Positions 10,778-22,328 of a stretch of 64,000 nt of DNA are shown piece after piece; the stretch's first letter is position 1; every line of letters starts with the position of its first letter. Source of the stretch: Marsupella aquatica (lineage: Eukaryota; Marchantiophyta). The stretch covers positions 7,998,001 to 8,062,000 of the forward strand of contig OZ316894.1 of the NCBI GenBank assembly GCA_973895155.1. Reading direction: 5' to 3'. The position numbers and the translations under genes are program-made. The notes beneath the pieces were generated by a model, which saw nothing but the letters and a program-made list of their open reading frames with translations, did no database searches and had not been told where the DNA came from.

Positions 10778-11713
10778 AGCACTGCTCCAGAGATCTATAC
10801 AATCTATCCATCGTTGGCATATCTTCAAAGGATCACTCAGTTCTTGCGCCACTTCTCATGTTGAGTATTTAGAAAGTAAATTCGCGGTCACCCAGGTTCT
10901 CTCCATTCGGGGGCCTAGGAGAGAGACTATGTGGATTGACACGAGGCACATTCTTGCTAGTGGATGGCGGCACCTTTTCTGGTGATGGTGGTGATCTACC
11001 CTCCATTGGGTAGATTATAAAAAGTCTAATAAAGTATGCCGGAAATACAGCCGAACTTCGGAATTCAGATTACAAGTCGGTACTACAATCATGATTCAAC
11101 CTTGACATATATCAACCTCGCCAATGATCCGGGCAATGAGTGATTTACACTTAAGATTTATAGTTCAGTTTCTTAATCGATGATTTTTCGAGTATTAGAA
11201 GATCAGAGCAGCTACAGAGTCAATCCCCTCCAGCATCATGTTGGACAGGATAGCAGCTGTGGTGATCTCTCACAGTGCATTCCTTGGTTAAGCCCCTTTG
11301 AAGCTCTGGGCACGAGTAGGGCGCGAGAATTAAAGCCATGGACCTTCTGATTGGGGCCAGGTTCGTTGGATGATTGACACTTTGACCTCCTTGTGCTTGT
11401 GATCCAAATTGTCTGCGTTGAAACATTCTGAGTGGTATACAATCAATCAAACTTAACCACGTTCTTGTTCTAAACAGAACTAGACAATATTTTATAAATA
11501 AGTTTCTTGCATGCCTGAAGTGAATTGTGAAGTCCTATTTCGTGCATCTTTCTTTATCCATCATTAATAGCTGAGTATTTCCAACACTTGCCAACTGGTT
11601 TTCCTTGGAAGAAACTCTGAAGCTATCTTCACATGGGTAAACCAGTACTGGCAACGGCTATAGCAGTCAGACAACAGAAAGGCCAGGGCATAAGGCCTGA
11701 CGGTTACATCAGA

Positions 11714-11825
11714 CTCTTCTTGAACTCACTGAATTGACTGCGAGGGGTTTGCTTGTTAGGTGATATTGCTCTTCTTGAACTCACTTGAATTGACTGCGAG
11801 GGGTTTTCTTGTTAGGTGATATTGC
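11714..11825. repeat. Tandem duplication, ~55-base unit
   Basis: Two adjacent near-identical units starting CTCTTCTTGAACTCA and ending GTTAGGTGATATTG, with only a few differences, so the duplication is recent. Confidence 0.8.
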
Positions 11826-11901
11826 GTTCATTTCTTGAGCAATGAAATAAACTAGTTTAAAACGCTGCTATCATTTTAGTCTTTGGGCTTACAAGTGTTC
11901 T

Positions 11902-12018
11902 AGACTCTTTGGCCCTAGACTCTTTGGGCAAGTCTTTGGGCTTACAAGTAAAGGATGGAAAACAAAGGAAAACCAGTGAACATCATAGAGCCAAAAAGCC
12001 CTAGGGCCAAAGAGTTAG
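11902..12018. repeat. Inverted repeat, ~17-base arms
   Basis: AGACTCTTTGGCCCTAG at 11902 is matched in reverse complement by CTAGGGCCAAAGAGTTAG at 12001, with about 82 bases between. It could be a small foldback element; no target duplication was recognised. Confidence 0.5.
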
Positions 12019-12744
12019 AGGGTCCCCAACAACGGCAGGACTTCTACCTGGGAAGTGCTTATGATGCAAGGACAGGTAACTGTTGGTGAGGGAATTCTCC
12101 AGTGTCCAGGAACTCTACTGTAGTGGGCATCTACTGCACTCATTCTCATTGGTTCCTTTTAGTGTTTTTTTAGAATCATCGTCAATTGGTTCAGAATTGA
12201 TGTCAACTACTCTGCTCCCAGGAATTTTAGTTTACAGAAAATGCATGAAACGATTCGTGGGAGTACCCAATCCATGTAGAGAATTACTAGCTTTCAACAA
12301 AGGTAACTCAGGAAGGAAGGTTTCATGTAGGCTAAACTGCTCACTGACCCGCCTGAGTATATACGTGACCTTTCATCGAATTGTACGAAAAGCAGATGAT
12401 CATGTTGCCACGGTTTGAGATACCTTTCTCCGCTGCCTTGTGAGCAACGAGCTGAGATCATGGCTGACAGGTTTGAGAGGATATCCATCGTCGGTAGTTC
12501 AAGTAGACTCTGTAGCACAGACTACTACTTGAAGGAAGGGAAACGAGTACAGTTATTATAGTTGTCTGTGCCCTCTAGGGTACGTGGCCCACCGCGGAGG
12601 ATAGACTCGATCCCTACAGTAGTTGTTCCTCAAGCTTTTTGGTTGGAAATTAGTATTTTATATCAGAGTAAGACGTGTGCTGGGTAGATAGATATTAAGA
12701 AGTAGAACTGGACAGCTCACAAGGAGCCTGGCCAAGACCAAGAC

Positions 12745-12915
12745 GCATTCCAGAATAGTTCGAAGAGCACCTGTAATGCAGTAATGGCCATCCATGGATC
12801 TCCCAGGATCCATGGACCCATCTCACCACACATATACACTCCACACCTCTCTTGTGTGCAGGGGGATTGAACCTAGGACCAGGGTCATCCCCTAGCCAAG
12901 TGACCTTAAGTCAGT
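12745..12915 (-). mobile_element. Possible tRNA-derived SINE
   Basis: On the minus strand, CTTGGCTAGGGGATG (12900-12886) resembles a pol III A box. It is followed 8 bases on by CCTAGGTTCAATCCC (12878-12862), which resembles a B box. The spacing and order fit a tRNA-derived SINE head rather than an intact tRNA, because no cloverleaf closes around it. The 3' end was not found. A chance match cannot be excluded. Confidence 0.3.
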
Positions 12916-13676
12916 CGGTTATTACACATATTTTCTATACTTGGATCTCTGAGTTTGTGCTACAAGAAATAGCGCCGATAATTTTGATTTTTCCAAATAT
13001 TTGCTACAATGTAACGTTTGCCGTTCAAGATTCTCAAAACGAACGGCGTTGGCCTCAAGTTAGTGTGGGGGACTGGATACAATGTATCGATGTACTGCCC
13101 TCTGCTCCATATCCCCATAAGTTGTAATTCTGAGAACTATACTTCGAAGTACGAGACTCGCCACTCGGATGACAGTCCGTTAATAAATCTTTATGATCTC
13201 TGGGGGTGGAGCTCTGGCATACCGCAGAGGTCAGCTATCTGGTCATAGTTTAATAACTACTGTAGTTCTGTGGTCATCAGGTCAACAGGGTTGGCTATCT
13301 GGTCATCGATTGACTAGTTTTATGGTCATGAGGAAGGGTTGGACGATAATCTGAGCAGGCGGCACGAACGGACGCTCGAAAAGACCTAAGATTTTTGGTT
13401 GTTCTATTTCAGAAAACCCATCAATCCCATATCTCTTGCCTTGGAGAGCCCCCAGTCGATTTGTTCATTGTCACTGCCTGGCCCAGCAATCGATGCCGGC
13501 TTGAGCTCACCAGAGCAGACGAGTGAGTCCGCCAATCAAATTTTGTAATCCGACCAGGGGACCATCCGCCCAAGAGGCATGTTGCGATGGTATGTGGATT
13601 TAAGCTCCTGCGATGGCCTTTGCGCTACTGGCTTGGGCTCAGGGGTAGACAGAATTACCTCTCCACTCTACAGTAA

Positions 13677-14147
13677 TCACGGTTGATTTCTGTATTCATT
13701 TCGAATGTCAGAAACTCGGAGTTTACGGTTAGTTGGAGGCTTGAGCTTCCATGCCACTAGCGCGAGAGCTCCTCTAATGGCCGCCGCTCTTAGGCACCCG
13801 CCATGGAAGGTTTGTCCAAAACACACTCCACAGATTCTCTCTTTTTCGTGAGTTGGTCCTGTGTACTGTGTGATGTTGTCGTCGTTCTTGAGGAACGCGT
13901 GTCTTTGGTAGACAGAGCTGGAGGAAAAATAACTCATCAGCTCCTGTAGTTGCGACATGGAGGCCGACTTGGTTTGTAGACCATCAAGTTGACAATCGAG
14001 CACTGGCATAGTAGAGTAAGTTTTCGCAAGGATGTCGATGCAGCTGACACTCTTCTCATACTGGAAGCTCTTCAAGTTACCGTTTCGCGAGTTCCCTGTA
14101 GGGTGGTGATGTCGGTGACCGTCAAGAAGGCGAGTTCCTTCCGTCAC
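13677..14147 (-). other. Unidentified 156-codon open frame, probably not a gene
   Basis: An open frame with an early methionine lies divergently from HNL copy 2 and overlaps the start of module M2. A diverged copy of the same DNA at 28240-28320 and 29475-29806 carries a similar but broken frame. The matching part of M1 (5257-5370) does not keep a frame. I recognise no domain. It may be shared upstream DNA rather than a gene. Confidence 0.2.
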
Positions 14148-14945
14148 CCTGGCCGACGCTGATAATGACGTTGGCCAAAGGTTTTTGATGTTGATCGACG
14201 TCCTGTTGCAAGTTGATGTCCTGGATGAAGCGTGGTGAGGAAGTGGCGTTATCGTGGCATTTTTCAGATAATTTTGGAACCCTGTCTATTGGTTTCAAAA
14301 TCCGATTTTCAAAGTATCATAACGCTCCAAGACTGTTCTTATGGCGGCTAATGTTGCACTTGAAGGAGATTTCCTACGATTCAACTGAGCGAGCAAAAAC
14401 TGAAACTTGAGATCGAGTTGATTGAGAGAGTGCTGCAGTCAACTTCTGGAGATCACACATTTTATCCGTCTTACGAATTTTCAATTACCTGCAAGACACA
14501 ATGTCGAGTTGGTCGAGAAGGTGGGGCTTGAGGAGAAGTCCACAAGCTTCCACAATTCGGAGCGACCTAGTTTTTGGACGGGTAATACGGAGTCTCGACC
14601 CTTTATTTGGCCGCATCGAAATCTGTGTCATTCATTAGACTACTTGAGTACTGTTAGTAGGTATCTAGAGACCCGACCCTTAATTTGGCCGAATAGAAAT
14701 CTGGGTCACTCATTCTAGATAAGTAGTGAAGTTGACAGACCCAGCGACTAAGATGAAATATATTGTGTCCCACAGTGATTCTTTGTTTGAATGGCTCTGG
14801 AGATGAAACTTTACTGTCTCCTGTCATCTACCATCGTGACTTAGGTGCGAGTTGTTCTTTCGTGCTGCTTGTCTAGTCCAGATAATGAAGGCGAAGTCAT
14901 TATTGTTATAAATACTGACGGTCCCATTTGTCTGTGTGAACAGAC
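14022..14945 (+). repeat. 5' module, copy M2 (upstream of HNL copy 2)
   Basis: Related to M1 and M3 with the same ordered landmarks, and ending inside the first coding exon. Relative to M1 it carries an extra ~30 bases just after GTGACT (from 14842), which M3 also has. In this copy the ATG at 14791 meets a stop (TAG at 14842-14844) after 17 codons, so the beginning of the HNL2 reading frame is uncertain. Confidence 0.75.
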
Positions 14946-17900
14946 CATTTTTGAATCGAAAGTGTTGGTGCATGAGTTGTACAGACCAGCGCGTTCTCCT
15001 GCCATGCAAAGATTGTTCTTCCCTGGTTTCCCATTTGAGAACAACTCGGCTTTGTCAAATTTACAAAGTGAAGATGGGTCTTGTTTTTGGCCCCAGGCTT
15101 GGTTGCCTGAGGAGTTTCCCGATGCTCATATTTTGGCAATTACTTCGTCAGCTGGAGCCCTGGATACATTTGACATTGCAAAAAACATCATATCAGACGT
15201 ACTTCACGAATACGCTGGACAGGTTCCTGGTTGTCCTCTCGTCTTGGTTGGACAATCCTTTGGGGGTCTGATGATCAAGTCGTTATGCAGCCTGGCCCAT
15301 GAACAAGTCCATTCTATACAAGACTCCGAGCTCGAGGTCGCACTATGTAAAACTTTCCTCCACAACTTAAGGGGAATATTTTACTACGCTACCCCCCATC
15401 ATGGGAGCTCCGCCATTGCAAACTTGTATATGAAAAATTCCATCCCGAGTCCAACGATGCAGTACTGCAAAATACTAAACGACGGAGCAGAACTGCTAAA
15501 TGCACAGTTTGAAATGTTATCCAGTCAGTATGAGTGGCAAGTTGCTGCATATAGTTTGCCTTGCCAAATTTGGTATTTACTCGATGAACTCTTGCCTTCA
15601 GTAATTTCACTAGCCTTAGACGCAATGATGTATGAATGACTCACAATTCGTGGCATTCTAACTATCTGTTATGTATTTGAATTGTCTCCACTGGTGCTTG
15701 TTCTTTAATATGGAAAGCAATGTTCCAGTGACATCCACGACTTACGTTTGTATTCTTTAATATGGAAAACAATTTTCCATCAGTATCTAAGGTTGTCTAG
15801 CTCAACCAGGAACGTACAGGAAACACAGTCTGGAGCACATATCATTTGAATTTGGATGAGAATTCACTGTGGTTTTGAACATTTGTCTGAGCATTCCAAC
15901 GAACCTCTGATGCTATAGGTACCAAGGCTTTAATGTCCTTCTTTAGCTCTGCTTCTCTTTTTCTAGGGAATGCCAGAGTCTTCGTTTGGATATCATGTAT
16001 GAATGATCTGAAAATTTACTGTGACAGAATCTTTCGGAATACACTGAACCATTTCAAGTTGTTAACCTTTGATACATCAAAGTACTAGTTTCCTCCAATA
16101 TTGGTAGTTGGTATAATTTGTTGTAATTGGACAGGATTTCTACAACGATATTTTGTACCAGAGGGGTCAGTGAGGACGGGGGAAAGTCACGCAATTGTGG
16201 CTGGAGCGGACCACTCCTCGATTATTCGACCAAAATCGAAAATGTCCAGAAGCTTTACTGAGTTGACACAGTTCCTTCACATTATTCAAGTAGGATAACT
16301 CTGAGTATCATTTTGTGATGTCGTTATTTGGCCTGTTAAATGTTGCAACGTCAGCCAATTGACCATGAGGTGCATGTTGTCATTACTGTCTGTAACAAAT
16401 TTCTAATTGAAATGCAGGACGAAAATAGTGATTGGGAATCAAGGGCAACTTCCGTTATTAGAAGAAATGACAACTTTCAACTTTTGCCGAGGAACATAGT
16501 CAACATCGGTTCGCAATTGCACGAGATTTCAAGGAAGTTGGAGGCCAGTAACATAGTTGGTTTGGTGGGTATGGGAGGATCGGGCAAGACTACCTTGGCC
16601 AAGGCAGTCTTCAATGAAATGTGCCCCAAATTCGAGTATAGTTGCTTTGTACATGATATGAAGATGCCCGTCACTACAATGGAGGAAGCGTGGAAACACA
16701 TGCATTACCATGGCAGGAAGGTCAGCAAGGGGGCAACCTGGTTTGAATTGAGAAGAAAAACACTGCTGCTTGTTTTGGATGGTATATCCGATGAATGTGA
16801 AAAGCAAGTTGTACCGTGGCTAGTGAAATTGTCAAGTTCAAAGAGTCGATTCATTGTGACATCTCGAGATGCAGCCCTTGTGCGACACCTTGGCGCAGAC
16901 GTATACAAGGTTCCCCTCCTCGACGACGAGAATGCTCGACAACTGTTTGCGAGCCATGCATTTTTAGATCCGAATACAATACCCTTGAGATTGGGCCCTT
17001 CTGTGGACGCCTTTGTGAAGAAGTGCCAGGGCCTTGCTCTCGCGCTTAAAGTTTGCGGAAGGCACTTGAGGGGGAAGGAAAGTGAGCAGATGTGGGAGCA
17101 AACTTTACTAGCCTTAAATGGGCTCGCTGGGTCGGGGTTGGACGAGATATGGGCAACGTTAAGGATAAGTTATGATAATCTATCTTATCCTAGCCAACGA
17201 AGATTTCTTGATGCTGCAACTTTCTTCACTGTTCATGGAAGTTGGACTTTGGGTAAAGCTAAAGAAGTATGGAAGAAAGCTTATCATACTGATGCGTCAC
17301 TGGTTTGGCAACATCTGGTGGACCGGTCACTGGTGGACGACGTGGAAGAGGATGATCATGTAAAGGTCCATGAACTATTGCGAAGTTTGGGGAAAAGAAT
17401 TTCCGACGAGCCTGGAAATAAAGGCTCGCGCTGAGATGCTAATAAACAGTTGAGGCTACTAGGAAGTGCAGATGACTTGGATGATCAGGTGAGTTGAACA
17501 TTGATCAATGCTGGAAAACTGTGTGCGCTAATCTTTGAAGTCTTGGAGAAGAATCCAAGTAGGATGCGTAGTTGGCCTTGTCTAACTTAAAACTTCGCTG
17601 AATTCAACTGAATAAACCTGATTGGTGGTGTGGTATTTAATTAATCGCAGTACATTAGTGCGCCCCGGCTGCACTACATTAGTGCCCCAATTGCGTACAT
17701 AAGTGCGCCACGGCTGACTGCTGAGGGCGATGATAGGAAGGATTCACCACACACAAGTACGACGCTTCATCGACTCAACAAGAAGCAAGACTTGGAAGTC
17801 TCCATTCCCGTAACAATTCATGGAGCGAAGGGCCTGGAGGACTTTTCGGACGTAGAGGAGTTAGTAGACTTTGCAGACTTGGGTGGCCTCAATGTGTTTT

Positions 17901-20166
17901 CAGACAGCTCAGGTGGCCTCGATGAGCCAGCGTCGCCTGCTGAGAGCGACGATAGCAAGGATAGCAAGGATACTACTTCACGCACAAGTACAACGCTTCA
18001 TCGACGCAACAAGAAGGAAGACTTGGAAGTCTCCGTCCTCGTAACACTTGATGGAGCTAACGGCCTGGAGGACTTTTCAGACTTTGGTCGCCTTAACACT
18101 GCGAAACGCCTATTGATAACCAAGTTTCCTGGCTCCTCGCTCCTGGGCGATACCCGGCAACTTGTTGCGTTACAACAGTTGCAAATTCAAGATTGTTCGC
18201 ATGTCAAAGAGCTTCCTGAGTCCATCGGGAAACTCATAAATCTGAAACGCCTTGTCATATTGAATTGTCCTAGCTTATCAATGGTTCCAGAGACTCTTGG
18301 TAGTCTCACAGCTCTATGGCACCTGCGAATTCAAGATTGTGAGGGATTGAAGGACCTTCCAGGAACGTTGGGGCGTCTCTGTGGCCTGGAGGAACTCATT
18401 ATATGGAACTGTTCTGGTTTAACAAAGATTCCTGATACTATCGGGCAACTTGGGGCGCTGCGGCACCTGCTCGTTCACGGTTGCAAGGGTTTGGAGGGTC
18501 TTCCACAATCCTTGGGCCAACTAGAAAGTCTAGAACACCTGGTTGTATCAAATAATCCGCGTCTGACGGAGCTCCGGCTCCCAATCGGGCAGCTTTGGTG
18601 TTTGAAACACCTGCAAATACAAGATTGCGAAAGTTTGGAAATTCTACCCGAAACCTTAAAGCAAGTTGAAGCTCTCGAATATGTGACGATATCGAACTGT
18701 TCGAATGTATCTACGTTTCTGACAGCTTATGGTGATGAACTCCTGGAAGCGAGAGTTCCTGCCAGTCATGGTCGTCTAACGCGTAGTCCTGCTGCTGCGC
18801 AACTATCCACAAGCGTGAAATCTTTTATAGCAGCACTAGAAACGGAAGGCCGAGATACCTATCTCGTAAGCACGGAGTGGCTACTAGGTTTACAAGACTA
18901 CGAACAGGAGATTTTAGCATCAATATGTGTGAAAACAGGATATAGATTAACCTATCGAACTACGTCGAACACATATTATCAGAGGTACAGAACTGACGAA
19001 CATGTACAGAATATAAACACTGGCAATGATGTATCAACCACGGACGTGACAGATAAGTTTAGTAGACCTGGTGATGATGCAACGTCGTCTGGAGTATCTC
19101 AATTATGGTGACTTACTTACCGACGACCTTCAATCCTTGCACATAGATGAAAGGGTTGATATCAGTGGTTCATCTGGTGTATTGAATTCAACTGAAGAAG
19201 GTGCGTTGGATCTATCCTACACTGCAACTTGTAGTAATGCATGATTCATTGTGATTAGTGCAATGGAAGCTGCACGAAGTTCTCTGATTGTGTGCTCCGG
19301 GTGTGTGCTAATAGATTTTATCCTAATTTTCAGGCATGAAATCTGAGGACATTCAAACATGTGATCCAAAATATCTGCAAGTGGATTGCTCTGCGTCAGA
19401 AGATTTCTCGGAGACATTGCTATCAGAGGTTTCTGCCCGCAGGCCGTTCGTTACAAAAGAGGTTGGTGACTGTTCTGTCACATTTCCAGATCACGTAGAC
19501 CTTCCAATTTCAACAGTAGTTGAGAAGAATATAAGGATGCCATTTTATAAATTTAGCGCCACAAAGCAGATAGTAAAGGAGTTTCTCTGAGTTTTTGTAG
19601 AAACCACAGTTAGCTGTTGCTTGAGAAATGATGATAATCCAAAGAAAGTACACGTGGAGATTTCAAGAATTAGAGGGGAGATCAAGTATGTGGACACAGC
19701 GGAGCCAAGGAACCATGACCTGTTTTTACAGTGCGTGCGTACCAACGTGAGGGCTGGTATAGATCACGGTGATCGCTATGAGTAGATCCGTCTGCGTTTT
19801 CGTGAGGTGGTGGGAGCTACAACGTTGTCTCGTTCAGGAATAAATCCTAAGATGAGTCGACCTGGATCAACAACTGTGGAGTTACAATGCCCGGTTGAAA
19901 GGACCCGAGAAATTCGTGGAGACCAGGGTTTTCTGTTTGACGATGAAGATCACCCTGCAATATTGGAGGGAGCTGTTAGAACATCTCTTAGTCAAGAATC
20001 GGTCTTAGAAGTGGACATCAGGTATCAGCTTGGACTTACAACCGATGAGCCTTGCGAACCCATGCCAACAAGGGATCGACCTTTCTGTGGGATTATCTCC
20101 ACATTTCCTGTCATTGATTTTGGTTGCATCATAAAAACTAAAACAAGAGATCTCCTTGTGTCCTGA
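14791..20166 (+). pseudogene. HNL copy 2: hydrolase-NB-ARC-LRR-C-terminal domain, all domains present, frame interrupted
   Basis: Exon blocks: about 14846-15572 (SERAC1-like hydrolase, GQSFGG near 15250, YYATPHHGSS); 16135-16289 (its C-terminal part, with VPEGS and ADHSS, the likely catalytic His); 16418-17488 (NB-ARC: GMGGSGKTTLA at 16567, LLLVLDG, SRFIVTSRD, CQGLALALK, and VHE where MHD is usual); 17651-19200 (linker repeats plus ~9 LRRs); 19334-20166 (post-LRR domain). From 16135 on, exon phases agree. Lesions: no usable ATG before 15002, a phase mismatch from exon 1 to exon 2, TGA at 17432-17434 just after NB-ARC, a frameshift near 19100, TGA at 19588-19590 and TAG at 19783-19785. Full length would be about 1,440 residues. 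A truncated hydrolase-NB-ARC product is possible. HNLs are nucleotide-switch immune receptors acting inside the cell. Confidence 0.85.
16418..17488 (+). other. NB-ARC exon of HNL copy 2
   Basis: A 357-codon exon, phase 0 at both ends, with strong borders (AATGCAG before, GTGAGT after). The motif order is canonical: P-loop GMGGSGKTTLA, RNBS-A region FEYSCFVHD, kinase-2 LLLVLDG, RNBS-B FIVTSRD, GLPL-equivalent CQGLALALK, FLDAATFF, then VKVHELL in place of the MHD motif. A single in-frame TGA lies at 17432-17434. The aligned position in copy 1 is open. Confidence 0.85.
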
Positions 20167-20505
20167 AGCACAGCATTAGAGATCTGTATACGGGTACAGT
20201 ACCAAAGCAAAGGGAGTACGTCAGTCCTTTATTGGTTCTCAATGACTGACCGGCCTTCCTTTTTCTCCGCCTCCAAGGGAATCCCCCACCCAGGACGTAT
20301 TTTTGTAGATAGATATTACATTCATTTCAATTGAGTTGAGTTGAGCTGGACCGTGAGTTGAGCTGAACCGAGCACTCACAACCCTTTTTGAAAAAGAGAC
20401 TTTCCTGCCCTCCCTTCCCAGTCATTTCCCTGTTACTACTGTACCCAGAAGAGCATATTTCGTCCCAACTGTTGTACAGGAGGGCGGACTCTCCGTTTGG
20501 AAGCC

Positions 20506-20890
20506 TAGTGCATGCTTGTCAATGGACAGTTACTTGTCCTGGTGGTGATTCCGGCATGGGCTAGTTCATCACAATTGCAACCTTTGCTGGAAATTCAACC
20601 GCAATTAATATTTCAGTTGGCACATCAAGCGGTATTACGATCACTTCACCTTGACAATTGGCAACTGTCAGCATCTCACGACATATGAAATGATAACTTA
20701 GATCTCTCCCTAGATGTTTTCATTGTACTTCGCAGTTTTCTGGTGTAAGACGTGTGAATGTCCTGGGCAGGTCTTTAGTTACCAAATATCTCAAAAGTTA
20801 GAAAATCCGAGTTGGGTTCCAAGCACCCGAAACCCCTTTCACGAGGGCAATGTCCTCTGAAAAGCACCTCGGGCTTTATCCAAGACAATG
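20506..20890. repeat. Segment duplicated at 26712-27395
   Basis: From GCATGCTTGTCAATGGACA through GTGGTGATTCCGGCATGGG, CATCACAATTG and AACCTTTG to GAAAAGCACCTC, the order matches 26712-26740 plus 27035-27390. The second copy is interrupted by about 290 bases. It lies just downstream of HNL copy 2. No coding signal. Confidence 0.7.
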
Positions 20891-22328
20891 CCCTCATGAG
20901 AGAGCTTTACGATACAGATGAATATCATGAATGAGCAGTCCGTGGTAGACACGGAACGCAAATCGTCTTAGTTGATCCGGGAGTAAAGTAGACTATACAT
21001 GACTTAGGTTTGCGTGATCACCTAGCTACCGGGTGTGATTCCGATAGACCTCTAACTCGACAGTGTATTAGTGTAACCCCTAGCTCATTAACCAGATGGT
21101 CTTCATTAACCTAAATTTGAGAGGAACGCAGTCGCCTAGAAGCAAACTAACGGTGAGAAGCCAGCAGCAGCCGTGTCTACTTCGTGTTTTGTGGTTCTCA
21201 TTCACTACTAAGAAGGGGACAAAATACAACTTTGTCAGAACGAAGCATTTGAACTGAATCGCAACGTCACCCAGACAAAGGAAGAGTACAACGGGAAACG
21301 ACCAAAGATGTTGCAGTAATCGAAAGCTCTATTACAGACCAACACGGTGACCATCGCATATGCTTTCAATTGCCGAATGGGAGTCTTTTGCTTTCCAATT
21401 ATGGTTACTTAGGTTCCAATTAATGAATGGAGCATGAAGCAAGGTGACGGACCATGGTCCACTCTTGCCAAACTCTTGGCCTGCAAGCATCCAAGATATA
21501 TAGTGCGATCGGTTGTGATTTGGCCAAGCGCCGTGGAAGAGACTTTGACCGTTGTAGAACCTAAATTGATTGCAATGCAACAACCAGTCTACGCATAAGT
21601 GTTATTCAATCAACTAAACCACGCTACATGGAACGACGTTGTTGCAGTTTAATGCCTGAAAGACAATTATCATGAAGTCCTATCTTAAAATTACTTGTCA
21701 ATCATCGTCGAGACTTTCATGACACTCGACAACCAAACTTCCATAAAAAAATTGTTTGCAAGCTATATTTGCGTAATCCGTGGTTCCACGCCAGTCTTCT
21801 AGATCGTGTGGTCATACGGCAAAATGAGAACTATGAACTTATCCGTGTGCGCTATGCCAGGGAGACTCCTATACAAAGCAACCATGCCACTCGCAGACTT
21901 GGATAATTGAACCAGCTTTCTTAGATGATCTCCACAGGGATATATCGATCTTTGCCTAGATGCTCCTGTGAGCACTTCTACTAGACCGAACGAGACGGAA
22001 AGCATTGAGTAAGAAACAGCAACGAAAGCATCCTACAGCTCACCAAGCTGCCCCACTACTTCGGAAAGAATTACAGGTGGTCAGAGCCCGACTTCAATGG
22101 TTCTGACACTGCTGTCCCTGTATCATTGATCAATTCAGCTGGGAACGGACTAGCAATCAATTCATGAAATTTATCCATTAGAGACCAAATCTTAAACCAT
22201 CTTCATAGCACTATATATACATAAAATTGTTTATTTATCAAAGGAATGGCAAGGGTTTTGGCAAATCCGTGGGCTGCATTTCTATCCTCAATGATGGTGC
22301 TGCGCAGTCATGTTCGCCTTCATAGAAA
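20891..22328. other. Intergenic, no gene recognised
   Basis: I see no conserved frame or structured repeat here. The minus-strand hydrolase ends at 22329 with no HNL-like exon recognised beyond it. Confidence 0.5.

Larger units (their letters stand above)
10778..13670. other. Intergenic, no gene recognised
   Basis: Apart from the tandem repeat, inverted repeat and SINE-like element listed separately, I see no conserved coding signal. Open frames here are short, start without a plausible ATG, or have no family resemblance. Confidence 0.5.
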
